Positions 15,226 through 24,739 are shown, counted from the first letter of the stretch. The stretch is DNA of 36,404 nucleotides from Candidatus Gastranaerophilales bacterium (GCA_028280605.1 JANQLL010000038.1:1-36404); one strand, 5' to 3'. Notes: generated by a model from the letters alone, not told the origin. Numbers and translations are program-made.

Positions 15226-15555
15226 ATGAGTAATACACTTGAATACAATGGATTTTACGGATCAGTTGAATACAGCAAAGAAGATGACTGCCTTTACGGC
15301 AAAATTCTTTTTATAGACGATCTTATATTATATGAAGGTAATAGCCTAGTCGAACTTAAAAAGGACTTTCAAGATGCAGTGGATGAATACATAGAAGATT
15401 GCAAAAAAGAAGGCAAAAACCCTAAAGTATTTAAAGGCACTTTCAATGTGCGAATCGGTTCTGAACTACATAAAAAAGTAGCCTTAATTGCTGAAAGCAA
15501 TCATAAATCAATAAACTCTATAGTTATAGAAGCTCTGGAAAAATACACAGCTTAA
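15226..15555 (+). CDS. hicB: HicB-family antitoxin
   Basis: A 109-residue antitoxin. The N-terminal RNase H-like degenerate domain is seen as LEYNGFYGSVEYSKEDDCLYG and ILFIDDLILYEGNSL, followed by DFQDAVDEYIEDCKKEGK. The C-terminal residues about 70-108 (FNVRIGSELHKKVALIA, SINSIVIEALEKY) form a ribbon-helix-helix DNA-binding domain. It should neutralise HicA and bind the operator-like sites at 14903-14950. GGAGG lies inside the last codons of hicA, a stronger ribosome site than the toxin has. Confidence 0.92.
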   Translation: MSNTLEYNGFYGSVEYSKEDDCLYGKILFIDDLILYEGNSLVELKKDFQDAVDEYIEDCKKEGKNPKVFKGTFNVRIGSELHKKVALIAESNHKSINSIVIEALEKYTA

Positions 15556-15636
15556 TCCTAAATAAGCGTAGACTAGCTTAACCTCAAGCTTTATTAGATT
15601 TATATCAAAAACATCTCAAGACAATGATAAAATAAG

Positions 15637-16659
15637 CTACCTTACGGGAATATCCCTCAAAAAGTCCGCGCAATCCTCAGGAATAGCAATATTAATATAC
15701 ATGCCAGTAGCAAGCTCAAAACCAGCCGCCATTGTTAACTTGGGTATAAGCTCCATATGCCAGTGATAATATTTATCAGGACTCTCACGCACAGGCGCAG
15801 TATGGATATAATAATTATAAGGCGGATTATCCAACCCAACATAAATCTTATGCAAAACAGCCTTCCACACTATCGCAAGCTCTTCCAGTTGAGAATTACT
15901 CAATACTTCATACCTAGCACTGTGAAACTTAGGCGCAACCCACGTTTCAAACGGTGTTTTAGACCAATAAGGAGCAAAAGCAACAAAATTGTCAGTTTCG
16001 TAGACAATTCTCTTTTTTTCTTTCAGCTCATTTTCAATAATATCGCAATAAATGCAATTCAAAGACTTATCATAATACTCTTTTCCACCATTAATTTCAT
16101 TTTGAACATTAGTAGGCACAATAGGTATAGCAAGCACCTGACTATGAGGATGAATAAGTGTAGCCCCGGCCTCTTTTCCGTTATTTCTAAATATAGTAAT
16201 ATACTCAATAGCATCTTCCTGAGATAAAACCAAATACCGGTCCCTATAAGATTTTAAAACAACAAAAGTCTCTTCATTATTAAATAAAGCAATATTTTTA
16301 GAGTGATGATCTGTTTCAATAATAACTTCAGCCATTCCGGTTGCATAACCAGAGACTTTTAAGCCTTTGTTGCTATTGCCAGGCTTAAAATTACCATCCA
16401 TATTGAGAGCAGCATACTTATTCGGCACAACCCTTAAAGACCATCCCGGCTTGTCCGGCAAGCTTCCTTCTGTCCTATAAGCCATAACTTCAGGTGGCGT
16501 TGTGTACTCATTGCCTGAGCAAAAAAAGCATCCCGGATCATGCGGTATACCTTCATCCAAACTATTGCCTTCTATCAATTCAGATTCCGGTCGCCTAGCT
16601 CTTTCTGTTGCAATAATCACCCAGCTGTTAGTTATGGGGTCTTTCCTCATCTCAGGCAT
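15637..16659 (-). CDS. galT: Galactose-1-phosphate uridylyltransferase
   Basis: Transfers UMP from UDP-glucose to galactose 1-phosphate in the Leloir pathway through a covalent uridylyl-His intermediate. A 340-residue protein starting MPEMRKDPITNSWVIIATER. Zinc-type cysteines are seen in GCFFCSGNE near residue 44 and CIYCDI in the middle. The catalytic HPHSQ is near 170. HWHMELIP near the end is the second His motif. The open frame extends to 16752, but the family start is at 16659, where AGGAAGGA, placed in the last codons of glgA, serves as ribosome site. It follows glgA after 7 bases, so the two form one operon. Confidence 0.96.
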   Translation of the reverse strand: MPEMRKDPITNSWVIIATERARRPESELIEGNSLDEGIPHDPGCFFCSGNEYTTPPEVMAYRTEGSLPDKPGWSLRVVPNKYAALNMDGNFKPGNSNKGLKVSGYATGMAEVIIETDHHSKNIALFNNEETFVVLKSYRDRYLVLSQEDAIEYITIFRNNGKEAGATLIHPHSQVLAIPIVPTNVQNEINGGKEYYDKSLNCIYCDIIENELKEKKRIVYETDNFVAFAPYWSKTPFETWVAPKFHSARYEVLSNSQLEELAIVWKAVLHKIYVGLDNPPYNYYIHTAPVRESPDKYYHWHMELIPKLTMAAGFELATGMYINIAIPEDCADFLRDIPVR

Positions 16660-16666
16660 AGAAAAC

Positions 16667-18178
16667 TTATCCTTCCTCTCTCTTAATATCTTTATATAGC
16701 TTTTCGTACAGTTTCGCACTTTTTTGCCATCCAAAATCGCAGCTAAGTGCATTCATAATGATTCTACCCCACAAATTTTTATTTTCAAAATATTTACAAG
16801 CTGATTTTATTGTATTTAACAACTCAGTAGTGGTATATTCTCCAAACATAAAGCCATTTCCACTATCATCAGAAGAATAATCAACTATCGTATCAGCAAG
16901 TCCACCTGTTTTTCTAACAATAGGTATAGTCCCATATTTCAAAGCAATTAGCTGACTCAATCCGCAAGGTTCAAACCTGCTCGGCAGCAAAAACATATCA
17001 GCACCAGCATAGATTTTTTCTGCTCTTATTTCGTTAAAACCAGTCTTAACCCTAATATTTGATGTACTTTCATTTAATTTTAATAACAACTTCTCATATT
17101 TTTTATCCCCCCGCCCGAGGATAACCAACTGCAAGTTCATAACCTTTAATTGATAAAGTATTCTTTCCAGCAGGTCAAAGCCTTTTTGCTCAACCATCCT
17201 TGATACCATACCTATTACAGGCACATAAGGATTAGCCTCAAGGTCATATTCTCTTTGCAGGGATATTTTACAACTATTTTTGCCCTTTAAATCCTTTTTA
17301 GAGTATTTTCTTATTATATGCTGATCGGTTTCAGGGTTCCAAATTGAATAATCCACCCCATTTAATATGCCACTCAACTTTTTAGAGTTAGCCCTTAATA
17401 CCCCATCTAAATCTTCGCCATACTCTTGAGTTTGAATTTCTTTTGCATAATTTTCAGAAACAGTATTAACCTTATCAGCATAAATTATGCCGCCCTTCAT
17501 CCAATTAACCTTGCCATAAAACTCTAACCCGTTCATATGAAAGAATTTATCTGCATCAATTTTTGTAAATTTTAATATATCAGGCGATGAACGACCCTGA
17601 TAGGATAAATTATGTATAGTATAAAGAGTTTTAATACCTTTAAAAAAGTCTATATTATCATCAACAAATGATTTTAAGTACATCGGAATAGAGGCCACAT
17701 GCCAATCATTACAATGAATAATATCAGGCTTAAAATTAATTTTCTCAACCAGCTTAAGCGTCGCATAAGAAAACACAATAAATCTTTTTAACTGAAAATT
17801 TTCTTTATGATTAGCCGGATAAATATCATCATACTGCCCAAAAAGCTCATAACTAACAACAAAGTAAACAGGGACGTTTGTATTTGGCAATACACATTTT
17901 TTCAAGGAAAACTTAGAAATATTACCATCAAACTCCAGTTCAACAGAAGAGTCAGGTACATCTTCGATCTTACAATCTTCTTGATGATTATTATTAATAG
18001 TGCCATAGTAAGGTAGTATAACCCTGATATCATGCCCCATTTTTTTTATAAATTTTGGCAAACTCCCTGCGACATCACCCAGGCCACCGACTTTTGCAAA
18101 CGGATTAACTTCAGCTGAAACAAATAATATTTTCAATTTCAAGAACTCCCTTTTACTATACGAGAAAGCCAAATACAT
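16667..18178 (-). CDS. glgA: Glycogen synthase
   Basis: An ADP-glucose-dependent family 5 glycosyltransferase that extends alpha-1,4-glucan chains. It has 503 residues from the ATG at 18178. The canonical N-terminus LKILFVSAEVNPFAKVGGLGDV begins at residue 15, including the KVGGLGDV nucleotide-sugar loop. The second domain shows VSRMVEQKGFDLL, GRGDKKYE, and the E-x7-E region in RFEPCGLSQLIALKYG. A TTG at 18136 with AGGGAG 9 bases upstream would give a 489-residue form closer to the family start; the ATG also has an AGGGA. It is the first gene of glgA-galT. No glgB, glgC or glgP is in the window. Confidence 0.96.
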   Translation of the reverse strand: MYLAFSYSKREFLKLKILFVSAEVNPFAKVGGLGDVAGSLPKFIKKMGHDIRVILPYYGTINNNHQEDCKIEDVPDSSVELEFDGNISKFSLKKCVLPNTNVPVYFVVSYELFGQYDDIYPANHKENFQLKRFIVFSYATLKLVEKINFKPDIIHCNDWHVASIPMYLKSFVDDNIDFFKGIKTLYTIHNLSYQGRSSPDILKFTKIDADKFFHMNGLEFYGKVNWMKGGIIYADKVNTVSENYAKEIQTQEYGEDLDGVLRANSKKLSGILNGVDYSIWNPETDQHIIRKYSKKDLKGKNSCKISLQREYDLEANPYVPVIGMVSRMVEQKGFDLLERILYQLKVMNLQLVILGRGDKKYEKLLLKLNESTSNIRVKTGFNEIRAEKIYAGADMFLLPSRFEPCGLSQLIALKYGTIPIVRKTGGLADTIVDYSSDDSGNGFMFGEYTTTELLNTIKSACKYFENKNLWGRIIMNALSCDFGWQKSAKLYEKLYKDIKREEG

Positions 18179-18419
18179 GAGGATTCCCTAAACTGTTTTT
18201 CACCTTATAAACCACTAGTCTATTAGTCTATTTTCAATTGAGTATATCACATCAAAAAAAATATTATATCCTTCTTAAAAGGAAACAATTTTTCTTAAAG
18301 AATTAATAAAAAAATTGCCACTCTGCCTTTTTAATATATTTACTCCAACTAAAGGACGCACTCATATAAATGATAGTCTTATATTTATTTATACGGAATA
18401 AAAACAATGGGGTCTGCAA

Positions 18420-18596
18420 ATGGCAGAAAAAAGAAAATACATATGTGTGCAATTTAACTGCTGCAACATCTATAATCGAATATACGTAAATAAAGACAAA
18501 ACCGCTTATATCGGATGGTGTCCCGGTTGTATGCGCAGAATAAGAATCGCTATAGGCAGAGAAGGAACCAGCAACAGATTTTTTACAGCTCAATAA
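18420..18596 (+). CDS. Small Cys-containing protein ending GTSNRFF, 58 residues
   Basis: Too short for common gene finders. GGGG lies 10 bases before the ATG. The protein has CCNIYNRIYVN (residues about 14-24), then a beta-strand and turn AYIGWCPGCMRRIRIAIG (about 29-46), and ends GREGTSNRFFTAQ. The two cysteine pairs (C-C and C-x2-C) suggest a one-zinc ribbon, although the first pair is adjacent rather than C-x2-C. The closing pattern, glycine-threonine-serine then RFF, resembles small zinc-ribbon proteins I recall from cyanobacteria and planctomycetes. That likeness is from memory. The function is unknown. Confidence 0.75.
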   Translation: MAEKRKYICVQFNCCNIYNRIYVNKDKTAYIGWCPGCMRRIRIAIGREGTSNRFFTAQ

Positions 18597-18783
18597 TATT
18601 TTGTATATAAAACTTGCCTTGTTTTTATATATTTATAAATAAATTAGAAATCAAAAAAGGCAATAAATTTAATCTATATGTTTTATATATAATAGAATAT
18701 GGTTATAGTAACTCTGGTATGCTTTTCGATATAATTGAAAAGTCATATAATTTGCACAAAGAAGGATTAAAGAAAGATTATAA

Positions 18784-19731
18784 ATGAATACAAACAGCAG
18801 GCTAAATCAAAGCAGCAATAGCAATGAATATTCGCAAACAGTCCTTATTGAGCTTGTAACTTTGTTAAACGAAAAAAAGATTTCTTTGGAAAATACAAAC
18901 AGGCTAAAAATATTGGCAAAAAGCATTGTTGATATTGAGTTTAAGAAGGTAATACTCACAGACAAACTTTGCGGTGACAGTTTTGTTCCTAAAATGGTGG
19001 CAATTGAAGTGCTAGCATCAGAGCTTGTGGATGATAGCCATATAAGAAGTCAGTTATTAAAAGAATTAAAAGATAATCGCTACGACGAAGTCAGAACACT
19101 AATAATAAATAAACTTTCAACATGTACAAATAAATACCCAGAAGTTGTAACAATGCTTTGCGAACTTCTTGCAGATAAATTTGAATCTATACCGCTTAAA
19201 AAAGCTTTAATAAATGCCCTATCAAATAAATTAGACAACCCGGCAATAAAAAAGCTTATATTTTCAAAAATTTATGACGAAAGTGCAGATATAAAAGTTG
19301 AAGTTATAAAATTACTTAAAAATCATCTGGATGAAGACAGCGTAATCAAACTATTATTACTACAAATAGAAGATATTGACGAGACTGTAAAACTTGCCGC
19401 TCTGGGAACTTTAAAATACAAACTCCCTGATCCGCGCATAAATTCTATTTATCTGTCTATACTTAAAGATATAGAAAAATATTCGATTATTATCAGATCT
19501 GAGATAATCGACATATTATCGGCACATTTAAATGATAAAATTATTCAAAATTCAATGATAGAAATCTTTTTTAATGATACTTATTCTTCATTAAGAGATA
19601 CAATAAAAGATGCTTTATTTAAAAATTTATCAGAAAATGATTTAAAAAACTTATTTAATCAAAAAATCTCTTCTGAATTTTCTAAATATGATATGCAAAA
19701 ACACGCAAGGCAAAAGCTAGATAGTATATAA
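18784..19731 (+). CDS. HEAT-like alpha-helical repeat protein
   Basis: A 315-residue soluble protein built of repeated helical pairs of about 30 residues. Examples: FVPKMVAIEVLASELVDDS, DEVRTLIINKLSTCTNK, KKALINALSNKLDN, IKVEVIKLLKNHLDED, ETVKLAALGTLKYKLPD and IRSEIIDILSAHLNDK. The pattern (hydrophobic helix, Leu at fixed places, Asp/Asn turn) is that of HEAT or PBS-lyase-like repeats, which form protein-binding solenoids. The first 20 residues are Asn/Ser-rich and disordered. No enzyme motif is present. AAAGAAGG lies upstream. It is convergent with the MBL gene at 19738, only 6 bases away. The partner is unknown. Confidence 0.85.
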   Translation: MNTNSRLNQSSNSNEYSQTVLIELVTLLNEKKISLENTNRLKILAKSIVDIEFKKVILTDKLCGDSFVPKMVAIEVLASELVDDSHIRSQLLKELKDNRYDEVRTLIINKLSTCTNKYPEVVTMLCELLADKFESIPLKKALINALSNKLDNPAIKKLIFSKIYDESADIKVEVIKLLKNHLDEDSVIKLLLLQIEDIDETVKLAALGTLKYKLPDPRINSIYLSILKDIEKYSIIIRSEIIDILSAHLNDKIIQNSMIEIFFNDTYSSLRDTIKDALFKNLSENDLKNLFNQKISSEFSKYDMQKHARQKLDSI

Positions 19732-19737
19732 ATATTT

Positions 19738-20577
19738 TTATTTATACTCTAACATTAGCCCAGAGCCAACTTCTTTTAATGGCGCAATATTAGAAAGTGC
19801 AATTTTGGAGCTTAAATCCGTACAATGGCATGCATGTAATGCTTGTAAATTCAGACTATTTATATAATCAAGTGTATTAATTAGTTTTTCTCTTGGTGGT
19901 TTAATAAGGTGGAAGCCGCCTATGATATCAACTACTCTATTTTCTTTACAAACAGATTTTGCCTGTTCGACTATATTGCAAATGCCAGAATGTGAACATC
20001 CTGTGATTATTACTAAACCTTCGTTTGTTTTACAAGCAATTGCAGAGTCATCCAAATATTGTTCTTTTAAATCTATTGTTTTAGATATAATCTTATCATT
20101 ACTTTCATTTTCTTCAAATTCAAGCTGCCGCTTAATTTCACCAAGATATACAATCTTATCGTTCAACCATACCGGTGATTTACTTAAATTAACATTAAAA
20201 TTCATTTTAAGTTTTTCTTCGCTAAACATGCATCCGACTTCGCCAAAATGTTTGCGAGTTTTGCTGAAAATTGTGTATGGATGAGTCACCAATGTTGGTG
20301 TTTTACACTTTTCTTTCATATAGGCTGCTTCGCAATAATACTTAACCAACTCTGACAAACCCCAAGTGTGATCAAGATGCCCATGGGACAGAACTATATA
20401 GTCAAGCTTTAAAAGATTTATGCCAAGTTTATGTGCATTTTGGATAAACATATCAGAATACCCAACGTCAAATAACAAATTTATGCCCTTGTCTTGTATA
20501 AATATTGATAATGCCGGTTCAGCCCTCAGATATTTATCCACAAATGTATTATTATCAACCAGTACAGTAATTTTCAT
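19738..20577 (-). CDS. MBL-fold protein of the beta-RFA-P synthase-like group
   Basis: A 279-residue metallo-beta-lactamase-fold protein. DVGYSDMFIQNA near residue 38 and LSHGHLDHTWGL near 63 carry the first metal motif. ITGCSHSGICNIV near 193 supplies the next His. GGFHLIKPP near 220 and ALHACHCTD near 255 complete the site. This arrangement, with C-S-H in place of the usual G-H, is that of the group annotated as 7,8-dihydropterin-6-yl-methyl-4-(beta-D-ribofuranosyl)aminobenzene 5'-phosphate synthase-like. Bacterial members generally lack a methanopterin pathway, so the substrate is unknown. GGTGGAG precedes the ATG. Confidence 0.88.
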   Translation of the reverse strand: MKITVLVDNNTFVDKYLRAEPALSIFIQDKGINLLFDVGYSDMFIQNAHKLGINLLKLDYIVLSHGHLDHTWGLSELVKYYCEAAYMKEKCKTPTLVTHPYTIFSKTRKHFGEVGCMFSEEKLKMNFNVNLSKSPVWLNDKIVYLGEIKRQLEFEENESNDKIISKTIDLKEQYLDDSAIACKTNEGLVIITGCSHSGICNIVEQAKSVCKENRVVDIIGGFHLIKPPREKLINTLDYINSLNLQALHACHCTDLSSKIALSNIAPLKEVGSGLMLEYK

Positions 20578-20866
20578 TATTCATACTCCACCAAAAATTT
20601 ATTTCAATTATACAATCAAAATACGGGTATGGCACATCCTCTTTTAGATTAGCAGTATCTATTATTTTGTGATAAAAGTTAAGAAAAAATAATTTAAAAA
20701 TTAAATATTTAAAAAAAATTTCTTCCGTATTTTTCAAGTAAACACTTTGTTTTAAGAGATGTTGCTTAATTCACCTTATCTTAGCATAATTGATACAATG
20801 GCTTATTTTTATATAATAAATATGCTATAATTATACTTATTTTATATTAGTACTTAAAGGTATACA

Positions 20867-23518
20867 ATGAATATCACAGAGCAAAGAAAAACTTTTGGCT
20901 TTATTCTTTTATTAGCAATATTTTTATTTGTATATTATCTTGTAAACAAAATATATATAGTTAGTAATGATTTTATTCATACAATTATAGAGCTATTTGC
21001 TGCTTTTATTTGTTTGTATGCAGCTATACTGGGATTTATTAAATATTATTACAGGAAAACTACTAATATTTTAATTATTAGTAGCGGATTATTAGTTACC
21101 TCTCTTTTAAAGTTTAGTCTGGCATTAACATTGAGTCCTTTTTTATTACAACTTATTTCTGCTTCCGGCACTGCTTATTTACTTTGGAGCAATTTTGCTA
21201 TTAATACATTTTTTACACTAACCTTTTTAACGAGTTTAATTATTAATTATTACCAGGAAAAAAAGCAAATAAATCTTAAATTAAATGAAATGCTTTATTA
21301 TACTTCCATTCTTATACTAACGACAGCAATATTAGCTTCACTAATGCTTTTACCATTAACTCTTGACTTTATAAACATGGGCTATATTTTATTATCAATT
21401 TTATTATTTTCAACTTTATTAGGCTATTTTATTAAAAGTGACTGGAAAAAGGATTATTTAAACTACTTTATTATGTATGCACTAATTGGTCAATTTGTCT
21501 CCATATCTATTTTTCAGTCCGCATCTAATGAAGTATTTGATTTTAAATATGAACTTAGTACTGTTGTACAAATACTTAGCTTTATATTTATCATAATAGG
21601 CTTATTAACTAACATTTTTAGTATATTTAAACAAAAAAAACTTAACGAGCAACGATTAGAAGCTATTTTAAACAGTATGGTTGACAGTATCATCACAATA
21701 GATGTCTCTGGAAATATTAAATCCTATAATCCTATGACAGAAGTACTTTTTGGTTATTCAGAAAAAGAATTAGAAAATCAAAATATAAATATTTTAATTC
21801 CTGAGGTTGAAGTTATAGACTCTTTAATGTCTAAATTAGTTGACGGAAAGGTTGAATTAACAGCTGTAAGAAAAAATAATACAACGTTTCCGGCTGAAAT
21901 GGGGTTAAGTGAGATATATTGGGATAATAAGACTATATTTATAGTTGTAATCAGAGATATAACACAACATAAAGAAGTTGCTCAACTCAAAAATGAATTT
22001 GTTTCAATAGTAAGTCATGAATTAAGAACACCATTAACTTCGATCAGGGGCTCTTTAGGTTTGTTGGCTGCTAACACACTTGGAAAAGTACCTGAGCAGA
22101 TGAAAAGCTTAATTGATATTGCATATAATAATAGCTCTAGATTAGTCTTCTTAATTAATGACATTCTTGATATTGAAAAAATAGAGTCTGGCAAAATGAC
22201 TTTTGATATGGTGGTTGTGGACTTAATCCCATTAATTAAAGAATGTATATCCAGTAATAATATGTATGCAGCTCAATATGACGTAAAGTATAACTTTGTA
22301 AACATTAATAATAAACGAGAAGGCGCAGAATATTATATTAACGAAGACAATAATTATAGAATTATTGAAGATGTAGATGATATTCAATTATTTGTTGACA
22401 AAAATAGATTAATGCAAGTAATAACAAATTTATTATCAAATGCGGCAAAATTTTCTAAACCGAATGATAGTGTTGACATTATTGTATCAAGATATGAAAA
22501 TACTATAAGAGTATCTGTAAAAGACTATGGGCAAGGAATGCCGGAAAAATTCAAATCAAAAATATTCCAAAAATTTGCCCAAGCCGATTCTTCAACAACA
22601 AGAGCTAAAGGTGGTAGCGGTTTAGGCTTAAATATTTGTAAAGCAATAATTGAAAAAATGCATGGTTCTATTTCTTTTGAAACAGAGCTGGGAAAAGGGA
22701 GTACATTTTATTTTGATATTCCTTTGTTTAATGATAGACGTACTAAAAAATCAGATGGTGAAAATGCATTCCCCTTTAAAACTGACAAGAAAGTTTTAAT
22801 CTGCGAAGATGATAAAGATGTGGCAAATTTGATTAAACTGTTTTTAGAAAAAGAGGGTTATAAAACCGATGTAGCTTACACGGCAAATGAATTAATGCAA
22901 AAGCTAGAAAAAAATGATTATAATTATGATGCCATTACTTTAGATTTAGTTTTACCGGATAAAGATGGAATATCTATGATAAAAGAAATACAAAAAATAG
23001 ATAAAGCTAAACAAATACCTATAATAGTTGTTTCCATTATGGCTAATAAAAATAAATCTACTATTAATGGCAATTATGCTGTTGTTGACTGGCTAAATAA
23101 ACCAATTGACCAAAATAAACTGGTTGACACTATCAAGCGAGCTATCAAAGACAAAAAATGTCAAGACAAACCATTGCTTTTACATGTTGATGATAATCCT
23201 GATATTTTAGAAGTTATTTCTTTTGTATTGAAAGATATTGCAGAGGTTGAATCGGCGACAAACATTGAAGACGCTAAATTAAAAATAAAAGATAAAAACT
23301 TTGATCTTGTTATATTAGACTTTGAATTAAAAGACGGAAGTGGAACTGACTTAATTGAAACAATCAATGCTGCAAATAAAAATACTGCCGTAGTTATTTT
23401 TTCTGCACATGATATAGATCAAAAAACAGCCCAAAATGTAGATGCTGTACTAATGAAATCAGTTACAAGCAATCAGAAATTTTTAGATGTAATTAACTCG
23501 TTGACTTTTGATAAATAA
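20867..23518 (+). CDS. Membrane hybrid sensor histidine kinase with two receiver domains
   Basis: An 883-residue protein. Residues about 10-255 hold roughly eight hydrophobic segments, a MASE-like membrane sensor. A PAS domain follows at about 260-375 (ILNSMVDSIITIDVSGNIKSY). The HisKA domain has the phospho-acceptor His384 in SHELRTPLTSIRGS. The ATPase domain shows the N box ITNLLSNAAKFS and the G boxes DYGQGMPE and GGSGLGLNICKAI. Two receivers end the protein, one with Asp693 (LDLVLPDKDG) and one with Asp818 (ILDFELKDGSG). The second receiver lacks a clear signalling Thr context at its end. A receiver, an HPt protein and another receiver follow directly. It starts a four-gene phosphorelay operon. 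The signal is unknown. Confidence 0.95.
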   Translation: MNITEQRKTFGFILLLAIFLFVYYLVNKIYIVSNDFIHTIIELFAAFICLYAAILGFIKYYYRKTTNILIISSGLLVTSLLKFSLALTLSPFLLQLISASGTAYLLWSNFAINTFFTLTFLTSLIINYYQEKKQINLKLNEMLYYTSILILTTAILASLMLLPLTLDFINMGYILLSILLFSTLLGYFIKSDWKKDYLNYFIMYALIGQFVSISIFQSASNEVFDFKYELSTVVQILSFIFIIIGLLTNIFSIFKQKKLNEQRLEAILNSMVDSIITIDVSGNIKSYNPMTEVLFGYSEKELENQNINILIPEVEVIDSLMSKLVDGKVELTAVRKNNTTFPAEMGLSEIYWDNKTIFIVVIRDITQHKEVAQLKNEFVSIVSHELRTPLTSIRGSLGLLAANTLGKVPEQMKSLIDIAYNNSSRLVFLINDILDIEKIESGKMTFDMVVVDLIPLIKECISSNNMYAAQYDVKYNFVNINNKREGAEYYINEDNNYRIIEDVDDIQLFVDKNRLMQVITNLLSNAAKFSKPNDSVDIIVSRYENTIRVSVKDYGQGMPEKFKSKIFQKFAQADSSTTRAKGGSGLGLNICKAIIEKMHGSISFETELGKGSTFYFDIPLFNDRRTKKSDGENAFPFKTDKKVLICEDDKDVANLIKLFLEKEGYKTDVAYTANELMQKLEKNDYNYDAITLDLVLPDKDGISMIKEIQKIDKAKQIPIIVVSIMANKNKSTINGNYAVVDWLNKPIDQNKLVDTIKRAIKDKKCQDKPLLLHVDDNPDILEVISFVLKDIAEVESATNIEDAKLKIKDKNFDLVILDFELKDGSGTDLIETINAANKNTAVVIFSAHDIDQKTAQNVDAVLMKSVTSNQKFLDVINSLTFDK

Positions 23519-23548
23519 ATGGATATATTATAGGAAAGGAAACAATAT

Positions 23549-23944
23549 ATGCCTACCTTACAAAAAATTATGTATGTTGAAGATGAACCTGATATCCAAA
23601 CAATAGCAAGTATTGCGTTGGAAAATATTGGTGGCTTTAGTGTAAAAACTTGTAATTGTGGTGCAGATGCTTTGGAAGAAGCTCCTGAGTTTGCACCTGA
23701 CTTAATATTATTAGATGTAATGATGCCTGATATGGATGGTCCTACAACCCTTTTAGAGATAAGAAAAATAGATTCATTGGTTTCAACACCGGTTGTTTTT
23801 ATAACAGCTAAGGCTCAATTACACGAAATTGCACAATATAAATCGCAACCCGGAGTATTGGATGTTATAACCAAACCTTTTGATCCAATTACACTATCGG
23901 ATACAATTAGAAACATATGGGAAAATTATCATGCAAATGTCTGA
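23549..23944 (+). CDS. Single-domain response regulator
   Basis: A 131-residue CheY-like receiver with no output domain. The acidic pocket is Glu11-Asp12 (VEDEPDIQ), the phospho-acceptor is Asp56 in LLDVMMPDMDG, the Thr is in FITAKAQ and the Lys is in ITKPFD. AAAGG precedes the ATG, 30 bases after the kinase gene. The last 14 bases overlap the start of the HPt gene. It most likely relays phosphate between the kinase and the HPt protein. Confidence 0.95.
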   Translation: MPTLQKIMYVEDEPDIQTIASIALENIGGFSVKTCNCGADALEEAPEFAPDLILLDVMMPDMDGPTTLLEIRKIDSLVSTPVVFITAKAQLHEIAQYKSQPGVLDVITKPFDPITLSDTIRNIWENYHANV

Positions 23945-24266
23945 TAAAGAATTTTTAGAACAAATTGAAGAACTTAAACAAAGCTATGCTGCGCACTTAC
24001 CAGAAAAAATGCAGCAACTTCAAAGTCTGGAAAAAAGTTTGGATGAAAATTTAACAAACTTTGAAGCTTTAAAAGAGTTGTATCAATTAACACACAAACT
24101 AGCCGGATCAAGTGCGTCTTTTGGGTTTACTGAATTAAGCGAAAGAGCTTATGAACTTGAAATGTTCATCAAACCTTTAGTTAAGAAGAGTGAAGCTTTG
24201 GATAAAAATTCCTTCGAAGTCTATAAAACCTTATTAAATAGTTTAAAAAAATCTTTTTCCGAATAA
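23931..24266 (+). CDS. Stand-alone histidine phosphotransfer (HPt) protein
   Basis: A 111-residue four-helix HPt domain. His55 in LTHKLAGSSASFGF is the phosphorylation site, with the small residues after it that allow docking of receivers. Helices on either side read FLEQIEELKQSYAAHLPEKM and SERAYELEMF. The start at 23931 (ATG CAA ATG TCT) is preferred over the in-frame 23880 because the latter lies far inside the receiver gene; an ATG at 23937 is also possible. The overlap with the preceding stop suggests coupled translation. It completes the kinase, receiver, HPt, receiver chain. Confidence 0.9.
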   Translation: MQMSDKEFLEQIEELKQSYAAHLPEKMQQLQSLEKSLDENLTNFEALKELYQLTHKLAGSSASFGFTELSERAYELEMFIKPLVKKSEALDKNSFEVYKTLLNSLKKSFSE

Positions 24267-24335
24267 GTTTAGGCTTTACATATTCTAATTTGAGAAATAT
24301 AATTTATTATATGTATAAAAGGAGAAGAGTTCTTA

Positions 24336-24731
24336 ATGAATGAAAAGAGACCAAATGTTCTCATAGTTGATGATGAAGAACATATAAGGAAGTTAATGAA
24401 AGTAGTAATAAATTCTATTGGATATAAAGTTGTTGGAGAAGCTAACAACGGAGAGGACGCTTTAAATATATTCAAGCTACTAAAGCCTGATATATTACTT
24501 CTTGATATAAATATGCCCATAAAAACAGGTGAAGAAGTTCTGGAAGAAGTTATTAAAAATTTTCCGAATACTGTTGTTATTATGTTAACATCTGTATCAG
24601 ACTTAGAAAGTGTTCAAAATTGTATCAAGCTGGGATCCAGAGGGTATATAAGAAAAGATACCCCAATAACAAAAATTGGTGTAATTATAAAAAACACTTG
24701 GCAAACATTTTTGTCAGCCAAAAAGCGCTAA
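24336..24731 (+). CDS. CheY-like response regulator
   Basis: A 131-residue receiver. The pocket is Asp12-Asp13 (LIVDDEEHIR), the phospho-acceptor is Asp57 (LLLDINMPIKTGEE), the Thr/Ser site is MLTSVSD and the Lys is in YIRKDTP. There is no DNA-binding output domain. AAAGGAGAAG gives it a strong ribosome site. It lies 69 bases after the HPt gene and is probably the terminal receiver of the relay, acting by protein contact. The IRKDTP ending is like the receivers of the PatA/CheY type. Confidence 0.95.
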   Translation: MNEKRPNVLIVDDEEHIRKLMKVVINSIGYKVVGEANNGEDALNIFKLLKPDILLLDINMPIKTGEEVLEEVIKNFPNTVVIMLTSVSDLESVQNCIKLGSRGYIRKDTPITKIGVIIKNTWQTFLSAKKR

Positions 24732-24739
24732 AAATAATT

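Noticed and set aside
16660..16752. Extended N-terminus of galT (31 more residues)
   Set aside because: It would overlap the end of glgA, has no ribosome site, and the family start matches MPEMRKDPI at 16659.
18303..18593. 96-residue minus-strand frame
   Set aside because: It lies opposite the better supported 58-residue plus-strand gene, and its composition (Ser/Tyr/Phe-rich) is that of a shadow.
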